Shown here one piece after another: positions 52,596-61,666 of a stretch of DNA of 64,000 bases. The notes beneath the pieces were generated by a model. That model had not been told where the DNA came from. It did no database searches and saw only the letters and a list, made by a program, of their open reading frames with translations. The translations under genes and the position numbers were made by a program. The DNA comes from Rossellomorea aquimaris (lineage in GTDB: Bacteria; Bacillota; Bacilli; Bacillales; Bacillaceae_B): positions 127,116-191,115 of the forward strand of contig NZ_VTEX01000001.1 of the NCBI RefSeq assembly GCF_008180865.1, read 5' to 3'. How positions within the stretch are numbered: the stretch's first letter is position 1; the number at the start of each line of letters is the position of its first letter.

Positions 52596-53396
52596 ATGGA
52601 GACTAAAACGCAGAACTTAAAAGAATTAGCGAAAAACATTGATTTTCATCAGATAAAAGGAATTGAGATGGATAAGATAACACTGGCTTATCCCAACTTA
52701 ACGGTCGAAGAATCCTATGAAATTCAGAAATTATGGGAACAATGTGCCCTTCAAAGGGGAGATCATAAAATTGGATGGAAAATGGGTTTAACGAGTGTCG
52801 CTAAACAACAATCGGTTGGTGTGAATGAACCAATTTATGGGAGACTAACTCAATCAATGGAGGTCAATCAAAATTCTCTCTCTCTTCAAGGGTTGATTCA
52901 TCCGAGAGTCGAGCCGGAAATTGCATTTGTAATGAAGAAAGATTTAAAGGGAAGCCGCTTATCACCTCGGGATGTTTGGAGTGCTACAGAATTTATCATG
53001 CCTGCAGTTGAGGTTATTGATAGCCGATATAAGAATTTCTCTTTCACGTTAGTGGATGTAGTGGCAGATAATGCCTCTTCATCTCGCTTTATGCTGAGTG
53101 ATCAAGCATATTCCCCTTTCAACTATTCACTTAAAAATCTGGAAGTTTCCATGTTTAGAAATGGAGAGAAAGTTCAATCTGGTCTTGGTTCTGCTGTTTT
53201 AGGGCACCCTGTCAAATCCATTATTGAATTAGCCAAAATGTTGGATCGAGATGGCCTGGGAATTGAAGCAGGCATGGTTATTTTAACGGGAGGATTGACC
53301 GAAGCGATCAATATTTATGACGGTGACTCTTTGAAGGTTGATTTTGGTCCCCTTGGATACATTGATTTTAATGTGTGTAATGGGAAGGATGAATAA
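52596..53396 (+). CDS. 4-Oxalocrotonate decarboxylase (XylI/DmpH-like)
   Basis: A 266-residue paralogue of the hydratase. KIGWKMGLTSVAKQQSVGVNEPIYG, HPRVEPEIAFVM, EVIDSRYKNFSFTLVDVVADNASSSRF and LTGGLTEA match vinylpyruvate-forming 4-oxalocrotonate decarboxylases rather than hydratases. The two usually form a complex. AAAGGAGCC precedes the ATG. Confidence 0.85.
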   Translation: METKTQNLKELAKNIDFHQIKGIEMDKITLAYPNLTVEESYEIQKLWEQCALQRGDHKIGWKMGLTSVAKQQSVGVNEPIYGRLTQSMEVNQNSLSLQGLIHPRVEPEIAFVMKKDLKGSRLSPRDVWSATEFIMPAVEVIDSRYKNFSFTLVDVVADNASSSRFMLSDQAYSPFNYSLKNLEVSMFRNGEKVQSGLGSAVLGHPVKSIIELAKMLDRDGLGIEAGMVILTGGLTEAINIYDGDSLKVDFGPLGYIDFNVCNGKDE

Positions 53397-53398
53397 GG

Positions 53399-53578
53399 GT
53401 GCCGATTGCTCATCTTCATATTCTCGAAGGCAGGAGTCCCGAAGTGAAAGAAGAGCTTGTAAAATCTCTGACTCTTTCAATTTGTGAATGTTTAGAAACA
53501 AAGCCTGAACAAGTAAGAATTTTAATAAATGAAGTTCCAAAGGGGAATTGGGCAGTTGGTGGGACGTTGAAAGAATAG
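53399..53578 (+). CDS. 4-Oxalocrotonate tautomerase family protein
   Basis: A 59-residue frame beginning (M)PIAHLHILEGRSPEVKEEL. After Met removal the catalytic Pro1, Arg11 and Arg39 of 4-oxalocrotonate tautomerase are all in place; the usual Phe50 is Trp. GTG start two bases after the decarboxylase stop, with AAGGAT upstream. It would interconvert 2-hydroxymuconate and 4-oxalocrotonate. Too short to be listed by length-filtered gene finders. Confidence 0.85.
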   Translation: MPIAHLHILEGRSPEVKEELVKSLTLSICECLETKPEQVRILINEVPKGNWAVGGTLKE

Positions 53579-53613
53579 GAAGTATTTGTGGACATTATTT
53601 ATTGGAGGTGCTA

Positions 53614-54153
53614 ATGGTGCAAACACTTCATGGTCAGTCATTAACATTGCCTCAGTCGATTATAACAATTGGGGCATTTGACGGTGTACACAAGGGACAT
53701 CAATCTGTGATTACTCATGTCGTACATGAAAGCAGAAAAAGAGGTATACCAAGCGTAGTGTATACTTTTGATCCACCTCCTCGTGCTTATTTCAAAGGTG
53801 CTAAAATACTTACCACATTGGATGAGAAGTTGGAACGTATTGAGTCTCTGGGTGTAGATTATGCCGTGATAGCCAGTTTCAATAAAGAGTACCTAAAACA
53901 ATCCTCTTCCCAATTTATAAACACTCTAATGAGTTTCCACCCGGAAGAAATATTTGTTGGGAACGATTTTAGATTTGGTAATGGCAGAGAAGGCAATGTG
54001 GAAACTCTCAGGCATTTTTTTAAAGTAAACACATTGAATCCTGTTTGTTGCGAGCAAGGAACAGTAATTTCCTCAACTAGAATCAGAAAGCTTATCGAGC
54101 AAGGGAAAAATTTCGAAGCTAGTAATCTGTTAGGATTACACTTGCAACTATAG
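53614..54153 (+). CDS. Stand-alone FAD synthetase domain (RibF N-terminal-like)
   Basis: A 179-residue protein with only the FMN adenylyltransferase domain of bifunctional RibF: GAFDGVHKGH (about 20-29), the VGNDFRFGNGREG loop and ISSTRIRKLIEQG. The riboflavin kinase domain (about 120 residues) is absent, and no remnant follows. It would convert FMN and ATP to FAD. A RibF-like protein accompanies the anthranilate 3-monooxygenase system of G. thermodenitrificans and ensures FAD supply, which supports the assignment of the island. TTGGAGGTG selects ATG 53614. Confidence 0.8.
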   Translation: MVQTLHGQSLTLPQSIITIGAFDGVHKGHQSVITHVVHESRKRGIPSVVYTFDPPPRAYFKGAKILTTLDEKLERIESLGVDYAVIASFNKEYLKQSSSQFINTLMSFHPEEIFVGNDFRFGNGREGNVETLRHFFKVNTLNPVCCEQGTVISSTRIRKLIEQGKNFEASNLLGLHLQL

Positions 54154-54218
54154 AGAGTGCATTCATTGGATTTTCAATAATTGAAAACGCTTTAATAATG
54201 AATGAGGGGGAAATGAAA

Positions 54219-55244
54219 GTGAAAAGTTTGAAAAAATGGGGATTAAATTTGTTGAGTCTTCTTCTTGTATTAGGTGTATTGAGTGCTTGCGGTTCTGGAG
54301 AATCAGAAAAAAGCAGTGGATCTGAAGATAATAAGGGCAAAACTTATAACTTTAAATTAGCTCATATTACTCCACCGAGTCACATGTGGCATAAGGGGGC
54401 AGAAAAATTTAAAGAAGAGCTCGAAAAGAGATCAGAAGGGCGTATGAAAGTAGAAATTTATCCATCGAGTCAGTTAGGAACGGAAGCAGATATGGTAGAA
54501 CAAATCGCTGCCGGCTCAGTTGATTTTGGTCTGATAACAGCTGCATATATGAGCTCAAGGGAACCTTCATTTGCTGCGTGGTTCACTCCTTATGCGTTTG
54601 AAGATTTAAATGCGGCAAATGAAGCAAGAGATTCAGAGGTAGCAAAAAATATTCTCAATACGATAGATAAGCAAGGTTTAGTTGGTCTGGACTATTTATT
54701 CGCCGGCCAACGAGTGATGTTGTTTAAAGATAAAGAAGTGAAGAACCCATCAGATATGGAGGGGCTAAAACTGCGTGTTACACCTAGTCCGCCAATGCAG
54801 GATTTCTATCAATTCTCTGGTGCTTCTACTGAGGGACTTCCATTACCGGAAGTATATTCTGCCGTTCAAACAGGCGTGATTGATGGAATGGACATGGACT
54901 TGGATGCAGCTATCACCAATAAATATCATGAAGTAGTTAAATATGGAGCGGTGACTAATCACATGGTTTGGCCAGCAGTGGCGATGATGAATAAAGGAAC
55001 ATTTGAAGGACTGTCTGAAGAAGACCAACAACTTGTCCGTGAATCCATGGCGGCAGCCGCAGATTTCGCAGCAACTACAAGAGCTGGACAAGAAGAAGAA
55101 TTTAAACAAACCTTAAAAGACGAAGGTATGAAAATCTACGAACTAGATTCTGATGTATTTAAAGAACAGATGTAGCAGTTTGATGAGAAATATGGTCCGA
55201 CAGATCCACTTATTCAAGAGTTTATTGATACCTTCCGTAAATAA
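54219..55244 (+). pseudogene. dctP: TRAP transporter binding protein DctP with premature TAG
   Basis: A lipoprotein (lipobox SAC near residue 24) of the DctP family: LAHITPPSHMWHKGAEKFKEEL, the ligand Arg region MEGLKLRVTPSPPMQDFYQF and GVIDGMDMDLDAA. The frame stops at TAG 55173-55175 but goes on for 22 more codons (QFDEKYGPTDPLIQEFIDTFRK) to TAA 55242-55244, a tail normal for this family. The truncated form (to 55175, about 318 residues) loses only the final helix and might still bind ligand. GAGGGGG suits GTG 54219; ATG 54213 is an alternative. Confidence 0.8.
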
Positions 55245-55270
55245 TAGATTAGCAATAGGGGGTCAAAATC

Positions 55271-55744
55271 ATGAAAGCGATAAGTAACGGCATTTCTTCT
55301 ATAGAAAAGATACTGTCAATGATCCTGATGTTTTCGATGGCCGTTATCGTAACGTTAGCAGTCGGTTTTCGTTATATCCTTAATTCCCCATTATCATGGG
55401 CAGGAGAAGTGTCTATATTTCTCCTGATCTGGATTAGTTTTATAGGAGGGAGCTTGGGGCTGAAGTATAAGTCCCAGGCCTCCGTCACAATCGTATTAGA
55501 ATATGTCTCTTCAAAAGTTAAAAGGATCATACTTATTTTAGGGCATATGATTATGCTCGTTTTTCTCGTTCTCTTAATCTATTACAGTATTAGTTGGATT
55601 TTGTCACCTAGTGTGGCATATCAAAAATCCACAGCCATGTTAATACCAATGTGGATTCCTTATTCAGCAGTACCATTGGGTCTTTCATTTGCAGGGATCC
55701 ATGTATTATCTAACCTATTTGATTTGGTAAAGGAGGGGAAGTAA
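55271..55744 (+). CDS. dctQ: TRAP transporter small permease DctQ
   Basis: A 157-residue four-helix membrane protein with the DctQ signature SPLSWAGEVSIFLLIWISFIGGSLGLK. Partner of DctM and DctP in a sodium-driven importer of organic acids. Stop and dctM start are adjacent. TAGGGGGTC precedes the ATG. Confidence 0.9.
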   Translation: MKAISNGISSIEKILSMILMFSMAVIVTLAVGFRYILNSPLSWAGEVSIFLLIWISFIGGSLGLKYKSQASVTIVLEYVSSKVKRIILILGHMIMLVFLVLLIYYSISWILSPSVAYQKSTAMLIPMWIPYSAVPLGLSFAGIHVLSNLFDLVKEGK

Positions 55745-57025
55745 TTGACAATATTAGTGGTCTTTTGTTTCTTTATACTCCTCTTTATGTCAGTACCTAT
55801 CTCCCTTGTACTGGGAATCACAACCGTTCTCTATTTTCTAGTAGTAGGAAACGTAACACTGTTGTCCTCTACACCCATGAGACTATACTCGGGTTTAGAT
55901 AATTTTGGTTTATTGGCCATTCCTTTATTTATGCTGGCTGGAGAGTTAATGAATGGTGGCGGTATCACCACAAGGTTAGTAAAGTTTGCAAGAGTCTTAA
56001 TCGGTCATGTTAGAGGTGGACTCGCGTATGTGACGATTATTGCTAACATGTTTTTAGCTTCCATACTGGGTTCAGCTAATGCTCAGGCTGCCATGATGAG
56101 TAAAGTCATGGTTCCTGAAATGGAAAAAGAAGGATACGATAGAGAGTTTTCGTCAGCATTAACATTAGCCTCTTCCATAGTAGCTCCAATCATACCGCCC
56201 AGCATGATCTTTATCATCTATGGAACTCTATCTGGTACTTCCATTGGCGGTTTGTTCATGGCCGGAATCATTCCGGGTATCATGTATGGAATAGGTTTTA
56301 TCAGCTTAATCGCCTTCCTTGGATATAAATATAATTTTAAGAAGTCGACCAGAGCTTCTGCGAAAGAAATTATGACGAGTTCATTAAGTGTTCTCCCGGC
56401 ATTACTTGTTCCATTCATTATTATATTTGGAATATTAAGTGGAGCATTTACAGCTACGGAATCTGCTGCCATCGCCTCGCTGGTAGCCTTTATTGTAGGA
56501 ATGCTTTTCTATAGGGAATTAAAGTGGAGAAAAATCCCCGGTATTTTAGTGAATACAGTGACCGCAACAGCAACGGTTACTTTTTTAATTGCAATGGCCA
56601 ATATCTTTGGCTGGATGATAGCATTTGAACAAATCCCACAAGCGATCGTAACTCAAATGACATCCTTATCAGATAACCCATTTATTTTTCTGTTACTGGT
56701 GAATATACTACTGCTATTACTGGGTGCGGTACTGGATGGAATAGCGGCCTTAATCATATTAGTACCTGTTTTTATGCCTCTGATCACGGCATTTGAAATC
56801 GATCCGATTCATTTTGGTGTCATCATTTGTATTAATCTCACCATAGGTCTTCTCACACCTCCTGTAGGAACAGGGTTATTCATTGTATCCTCGATCGCAG
56901 ATGTGAAATTTGAAAGACTGGTAAAGGCTACCATGCCATTTCTCATGATGGGGATATTCATCTTATTTATCATTACCTATTGGGAAGGGGCTGTGATGTG
57001 GATTCCAAATAAGCTTGGACTATGA
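55745..57025 (+). CDS. dctM: TRAP transporter large permease DctM
   Basis: A 426-residue protein with about 12 membrane helices; LAIPLFMLAGELMNGGGIT, GSANAQAAMMSKVMVPEMEKEGYDREF and LTIGLLTPPVGTGLF are DctM landmarks. TTG start right after the dctQ stop, with AAAGGAGGGG upstream. Probably imports anthranilate or a related carboxylate; substrate inferred from location only. Confidence 0.9.
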   Translation: MTILVVFCFFILLFMSVPISLVLGITTVLYFLVVGNVTLLSSTPMRLYSGLDNFGLLAIPLFMLAGELMNGGGITTRLVKFARVLIGHVRGGLAYVTIIANMFLASILGSANAQAAMMSKVMVPEMEKEGYDREFSSALTLASSIVAPIIPPSMIFIIYGTLSGTSIGGLFMAGIIPGIMYGIGFISLIAFLGYKYNFKKSTRASAKEIMTSSLSVLPALLVPFIIIFGILSGAFTATESAAIASLVAFIVGMLFYRELKWRKIPGILVNTVTATATVTFLIAMANIFGWMIAFEQIPQAIVTQMTSLSDNPFIFLLLVNILLLLLGAVLDGIAALIILVPVFMPLITAFEIDPIHFGVIICINLTIGLLTPPVGTGLFIVSSIADVKFERLVKATMPFLMMGIFILFIITYWEGAVMWIPNKLGL

Positions 57026-57046
57026 ATACCATGATTAGAATAGTAT

Positions 57047-57087
57047 AAGAGGGCAGTTTTCTAATAAATAGAGCTGCTCTCTTTTTT
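57047..57087 (+). terminator. Terminator at the right end of the island
   Basis: AGAGGGCAG pairs with CTGCTCTCT, followed by TTTTTT. Confidence 0.8.
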
Positions 57088-57193
57088 AAGTTTATAGGAA
57101 AATTCCCTCATTAAAATATAATTCCAAATATTTATGTGAAAATATGAATATTTATTCTATGATTATACTATTACATAATTTGGAGGTACATCA

Positions 57194-59593
57194 ATGAAGC
57201 AAAAGATTATTGCAGGAATTGCCAGTTTTACACTACTAACTACTACGCCGAACGTTTTAGCAGAATCTCCTCAAACGACGATTCAAAGCACTCAACTCGA
57301 TGAGAAAGAGAAAAGTTTATTTAATAGTGAGCACTATGACTTTGTGAAGTACTCTGAAATTCAAGGTAAGCTTGAGAAAATCGCACAGGAAAGCAACCGT
57401 GTGACGGTCGAGAAGAGTGATGTAAAGTCAGCGGCCGGTCATGATATGTATGTGGTGACTGTATCGGATGCGAAAGCAAAAGGGAAGTATGGTCATTATA
57501 AAGGTCTGCGTAAGAAAATGATCAAGTCGCCAGAGAAAGCACAGGACTTTATTGATAAGCATCCTGATCTTAAGATTCCTGTCATGATCAATGCATCCAT
57601 TCACGGAACAGAATTTGTCGGAACAGACGCAGCTCTGCAATTAATCGAACGCTTTGCGACAGAGGATGATGAGCAGACAAAAGGAATTCTCGAGGATCAT
57701 ATCCTGATCTTCAATGTGATAGCAAATCCGGATGGGCGTATTGATGCTACACGTTTCAATGGAAATGGAATCGACCTCAACCGTGATTTCATCACTCAAT
57801 CCCAGCCTGAAACAGAGCATATGGTTGACCTGATCACAGAATGGAACCCAATGGTTTTCCTTGATCTGCATGGTTATGTGAAAGGCTACGGAGGACCGAC
57901 GAAACCAGGTCTTATTGAGCCCTGTACGCCGCCTCATAATCCAAACTATGAATATGATCTGTATTCTAAATGGGCATTGAATCAAGCGGAAGCAATGGAA
58001 TCAAATATTGTATCAAATAAAGGAAACTATGATAATACTCATACTGAATCGTCAAAAGTAGATTATCAGAATATGGAAGGGACTTATATACCCCAACGTG
58101 ATGATGCGGCCGGATGGGATGATTATCCGCCGATCTTCACACCAATGTATGCTATGTACCACGGGGCATACGGATACACTCTTGAAGCGCCGACCAACGA
58201 TTGGGATGGGGTTCAATGGACATATGATGCCGTGATGGGTGCGCTTGGTTATGCGAGCGAAAACAAAGTGGATATGGTGAAAGATCAGATCGAAGTCTTT
58301 AAACGCGGTGTACAGTTCGACCACCCGTTCCATAAGGAAGGCCATTTCCCATCTGCCTATATTCTGCCAAATGATGAGCAGGATCAAACGGCTACTGTGA
58401 AAGCCGTTCGGCATCTTCAAGATAATGATATTGTCGTAGAAGAAGCTCAGAAGGATTTCACGTTTGATGGTGTGACGTATCCGAAAGGAACGTATATCGT
58501 CCCGATGGATCAAGCAAAAGCGGGCCTTGCGAACACGATGCTTTGGGACGGGGAAGACATTACAGAGGACACACCAAGTATGTACGATATCTCTGCCTGG
58601 AATCTGCCTGAACTATGGGGTTTCGATGCAGTGGAAGTAAGCAGTGACACAGAACTGAATGTAAAATCGAAACAGGTAAGGGCACTGAATGAAAGTGGAG
58701 AAATTATCGGGGACGGAGCTTATGCGATCCCGAATACCTCCGCGAGATCGATTGCGATTGCCAATCAATTATTAAATAGCGGACACACTCTTCATCGAGG
58801 AGAAGATGGAACATTGTATGCAGGTGCCGATGCCAGAGCTGAACTGACCGACCTGGTGAAAGATTCTGCCGTCACGATTTCTACCCAATCTGTTCCTGTT
58901 GGGGCGAAAGAAATTACGTCCCGGCATGTGACCCTCTTAAAAGATGGAGGAATGAATAAAGCTCAATCCCATTCTGGCACGAAGCTGGCACTTGACCGTC
59001 TTGGCTTCACAGTGGAAGAAAAGACCCCCGGACAGGTAGCAGAAGAGGGTCTGGATTCTACAGATGTGTTTATTTATAACGGCAGATTGAATCTCATTTC
59101 CTATCAAAATAGTGTGGCCAATTCGGAATTTGGATTGAAGGATGCAGCACAATATGAAGCATTTAAAACGAATGTGGAAGGTTTTGTAGCAGATGGCGGT
59201 CAATATCTTGCCATCGGTGCCGGTGCATCCCAGGCTACGACAAAACTTGGGTTAAGTGATGTGAAAGTGGAAACAGGCGGCTCCAACAGTAATGGAATCG
59301 TCCAATTATCTCACACGGATCCTACTTACACAGCTGGTTACGAGACAGAAGACCTTGGGTTTGTTTATCAACCGACATGGTACACAAACACAGGAAGTGC
59401 AGACATTCTATCAAGCTATCAGAATAGCAGTGACTTCTTCCTGGCCGGACATTGGAAAGGCAGTGAAGAGGCACAAGGAAAGCCAGTGATCGTGAAGGAT
59501 GAGAATGTACTATTAATCGGACTCGAACCAACTTTCCGGGATCATACGGATTATCTGTTCAGACTCGTTTCCAATGCGATTTTTGCACAATAA
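57194..59593 (+). CDS. Secreted M14-family zinc carboxypeptidase-like protein
   Basis: A 799-residue exported protein; signal peptide cleaved near VLAES. The N-terminal M14 peptidase domain has zinc ligands His137 and Glu140 (HGTEF) and His226 (DLHGY), substrate loop NPDGR...GNGIDLNRD and catalytic Glu331 (TLEAP). About 350 C-terminal residues form a domain with a GATase-like feel, common in large Bacillus M14 proteins. ATTTGGAGG precedes the ATG. Probably degrades peptides outside the cell. Confidence 0.88.
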   Translation: MKQKIIAGIASFTLLTTTPNVLAESPQTTIQSTQLDEKEKSLFNSEHYDFVKYSEIQGKLEKIAQESNRVTVEKSDVKSAAGHDMYVVTVSDAKAKGKYGHYKGLRKKMIKSPEKAQDFIDKHPDLKIPVMINASIHGTEFVGTDAALQLIERFATEDDEQTKGILEDHILIFNVIANPDGRIDATRFNGNGIDLNRDFITQSQPETEHMVDLITEWNPMVFLDLHGYVKGYGGPTKPGLIEPCTPPHNPNYEYDLYSKWALNQAEAMESNIVSNKGNYDNTHTESSKVDYQNMEGTYIPQRDDAAGWDDYPPIFTPMYAMYHGAYGYTLEAPTNDWDGVQWTYDAVMGALGYASENKVDMVKDQIEVFKRGVQFDHPFHKEGHFPSAYILPNDEQDQTATVKAVRHLQDNDIVVEEAQKDFTFDGVTYPKGTYIVPMDQAKAGLANTMLWDGEDITEDTPSMYDISAWNLPELWGFDAVEVSSDTELNVKSKQVRALNESGEIIGDGAYAIPNTSARSIAIANQLLNSGHTLHRGEDGTLYAGADARAELTDLVKDSAVTISTQSVPVGAKEITSRHVTLLKDGGMNKAQSHSGTKLALDRLGFTVEEKTPGQVAEEGLDSTDVFIYNGRLNLISYQNSVANSEFGLKDAAQYEAFKTNVEGFVADGGQYLAIGAGASQATTKLGLSDVKVETGGSNSNGIVQLSHTDPTYTAGYETEDLGFVYQPTWYTNTGSADILSSYQNSSDFFLAGHWKGSEEAQGKPVIVKDENVLLIGLEPTFRDHTDYLFRLVSNAIFAQ

Positions 59594-59601
59594 GAAAATG
59601 G

Positions 59602-59632
59602 AAGAGCCGTCCAAATTGGGCGGCTTTTTTTC
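59602..59632 (+). terminator. Terminator of the M14 gene
   Basis: AGCCGTCC pairs with GGGCGGCT, then seven T residues. Confidence 0.85.
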
Positions 59633-59642
59633 TACAAGATAC

Positions 59643-59671
59643 TTGTATTAATACTATTCTTTATATAGAAT
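59643..59671 (+). promoter_or_regulatory. Promoter of lcfB
   Basis: TTGTAT and TAGAAT are separated by 17 bases; transcription would start about 20 bases before the FadR-type box. Confidence 0.5.
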
Positions 59672-59698
59672 ATATTTTGAATACTTTTAATAGTTTGA

Positions 59699-59716
59699 TG
59701 AATGACCATTCATTCA
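59699..59716 (+). promoter_or_regulatory. FadR-type operator of lcfB
   Basis: TGAATGACCATTCATTCA has perfect arms TGAATGA/TCATTCA with four bases between, matching the B. subtilis FadR consensus. It lies between promoter and start codon, so FadR would block transcription until long-chain acyl-CoA is present. Confidence 0.85.
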
Positions 59717-59743
59717 GTTTATCTGAAAAGGGGAGGGATACAA

Positions 59744-61300
59744 TTGAATATCGCAACACGGTTAGACCAAATCGCTCAAGAGAAAGCAGATAAAACAGCT
59801 TATCATTTCTTAAATACCTCCAGTACATACGGGGAATTAAATGCAGCTGTATCGAAATTTGCAAGCGGCTTAGAGCAATTGGGTCTGAAAAAAGGGGATC
59901 ACATCGCGCTTGTATTAGGGAATTCACCACATTTCGTCATTGGATTATATGGTGCACTACGAATGGGGTTAAAGGTGATACCGATCAATCCGATCTACAC
60001 ACCGGATGAAATTGGCTACATTCTGAAAAATGGTGACGTGAAGACAATAGTCACACTTGATTTGCTTGTACCATTAATCGAAAAGATGCAGCATCTTTTA
60101 TCTGATGTGGAGCATTTCATCCTTTGTGAATCAGGGGATGAACGAGCGAAGGATATCGATTTAGAGAAAATTTCACTTGCATACCCTAAAATGAAATCGT
60201 TTACAAGTGTTCTTGGAAAAGGTGATCCTGGGTTTAAGGGAGAGGAAGTGGATGAAAATGAAGTAGCCATCATCCTTTACACTTCAGGAACGACTGGGAA
60301 ACCAAAAGGCGCCATGCTGACGCACATAAATATTTATTCCAATGCAACAGATGTCGGCAGCTATTTACGGATGAATGAAGACGACACCGTCATTACAGCT
60401 CTGCCTATGTTTCACGTCTTCTGTTTGACAGTGGTCTTGAATGCGCCTTTGATGACAGGAGCGACCCTTTTAATCGTTCCGCGATTCAGTCCTAAAGCCA
60501 TTTTCGATCTATCGAGAACCTATGAGCCAACCGTATTTGCCGGCGTACCAACCATGTACAACTTCCTGTTCCAGTATCCTGAAGGAAACCCAGAAGATTT
60601 ATCATCTCTCCGTCTCTGTATTTCAGGTGGTGCTTCCTTACCGGTAGCACTCTTGAAAAACTTTGAAAAGAAATTCAACGTCATGATTTCTGAAGGCTAC
60701 GGCTTATCGGAAGCTTCGCCTGTAACATGCTTCAACCCGCTGGATCGACCAAGAAAGCCGGGTTCAATCGGAACATCGATCATGAATCTGGAGAACAAAG
60801 TCGTCGATGAATTGGGAGTAGAAGTTCCAGTCGGACAAGTCGGCGAACTGATTGTCAAAGGCCCGAATGTCATGAAGGGCTATTACAATATGGAAGAAGA
60901 AACAGCGGCAACGATCCGTGACGGCTGGTTATACACTGGCGATCTCGCCCGGATGGATGAAGAAGGCTACTTTTATATTGTCGATCGTAAAAAAGAGCTG
61001 ATTATTGTGGGAGGATACAACGTCTATCCGCGTGAAGTAGAGGAAGTGCTATACAATCACCCTGGAATTGTAGAAGCAGCGGTCATCGGTGTCCCACATC
61101 CCGAACTGGGTGAAGCCGTCAGCAGCTATGTTGTGAAAAGTGAACCATCCTTAACGGAACAGGACGTACTCGAGTATTGTAAAGAGCATCTTGCCAAGTA
61201 CAAGCTGCCAGCATCGATCGAGTTCATTGATGAGCTGCCGAAGAATACTACAGGGAAAATTTTAAGAAGAGCACTGAAAGAACAGGTGCTTCAATCATAA
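59744..61300 (+). CDS. lcfB: Long-chain fatty acid-CoA ligase LcfB (YhfL)
   Basis: A 518-residue acyl-CoA synthetase. [13 protein letters not shown] near 180, [16 protein letters not shown] near 320, YTGD near 400, [16 protein letters not shown] near 418 and the C-terminal [11 protein letters not shown] with the catalytic Lys. Close to B. subtilis YhfL throughout. GGGGAGGGA picks TTG 59744 (giving [11 protein letters not shown], as in YhfL); an in-frame ATG at 59702 lies inside the FadR box and is rejected. Controlled by the FadR-type box. Confidence 0.95.
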   Translation: MNIATRLDQIAQEKADKTAYHFLNTSSTYGELNAAVSKFASGLEQLGLKKGDHIALVLGNSPHFVIGLYGALRMGLKVIPINPIYTPDEIGYILKNGDVKTIVTLDLLVPLIEKMQHLLSDVEHFILCESGDERAKDIDLEKISLAYPKMKSFTSVLGKGDPGFKGEEVDENEVAIILYTSGTTGKPKGAMLTHINIYSNATDVGSYLRMNEDDTVITALPMFHVFCLTVVLNAPLMTGATLLIVPRFSPKAIFDLSRTYEPTVFAGVPTMYNFLFQYPEGNPEDLSSLRLCISGGASLPVALLKNFEKKFNVMISEGYGLSEASPVTCFNPLDRPRKPGSIGTSIMNLENKVVDELGVEVPVGQVGELIVKGPNVMKGYYNMEEETAATIRDGWLYTGDLARMDEEGYFYIVDRKKELIIVGGYNVYPREVEEVLYNHPGIVEAAVIGVPHPELGEAVSSYVVKSEPSLTEQDVLEYCKEHLAKYKLPASIEFIDELPKNTTGKILRRALKEQVLQS

Positions 61301-61301
61301 A

Positions 61302-61339
61302 AAAAGAAGATGTTCAGTAGATCACTGAGCATCTTTTTA
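61302..61339. terminator. Bidirectional terminator after lcfB
   Basis: AAGATGTTCAGT pairs with ACTGAGCATCTT around a short loop, flanked by A and T runs. Confidence 0.85.
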
Positions 61340-61342
61340 TGT

Positions 61343-61666
61343 TTACTTCATCGCTTTACTTGCCTGCAACAGCTTTGATTCACCTTTCTCCCACGTTTCA
61401 ACCTGCTCGATTGCCTGCTCAGGTGTGAACCCCTGGCCAACCAGTACACCTGACAAGATGAATTCCTGGAAGAGATGGGTAAGGTTAATACCTTCTTCCA
61501 CTTCAGACAGGGCGCGGGTTACAAGTGGTTGAATATATTCAACCCATTGATCGGGAAGGCTTTTCGTATCACGGTAATATTGATGAAGCCAGTCAATTTC
61601 ATTTGGATGATGATTCGCATAAGCGTGTTGTGGAACATAAGGGTTTTGATTGTAAGGATAATACAA
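61343..61666 (-). CDS. Hypothetical soluble protein
   Basis: A 107-residue protein beginning (M)YYPYNQNPYVPQHAYANHHP, Tyr/Pro/Asn/His-rich, followed by a helical region (LHQYYRDTKSLPDQWVEYIQ...). The longest frame runs to 61714, but AAGGAG lies inside it and suits TTG 61666. No family recognised; the N-terminus resembles small Bacillus spore-coat-like proteins. It converges on lcfB and faces the enoyl-CoA hydratase. Confidence 0.55.
   Translation of the reverse strand: MYYPYNQNPYVPQHAYANHHPNEIDWLHQYYRDTKSLPDQWVEYIQPLVTRALSEVEEGINLTHLFQEFILSGVLVGQGFTPEQAIEQVETWEKGESKLLQASKAMK

Noticed and set aside
43385..57025. Kynurenine pathway (tryptophan to 3-hydroxyanthranilate) as the role of the island
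   Set aside because: There is no tryptophan 2,3-dioxygenase, kynurenine formamidase, kynurenine monooxygenase or kynureninase here; the HpaB-type oxygenase fits direct hydroxylation of anthranilate better.
59702..59743. ATG 59702 as the lcfB start
   Set aside because: It lies inside the FadR-type operator, lacks a ribosome site, and would add 14 residues absent in B. subtilis YhfL; TTG 59744 has GGGGAGGGA at the right distance.
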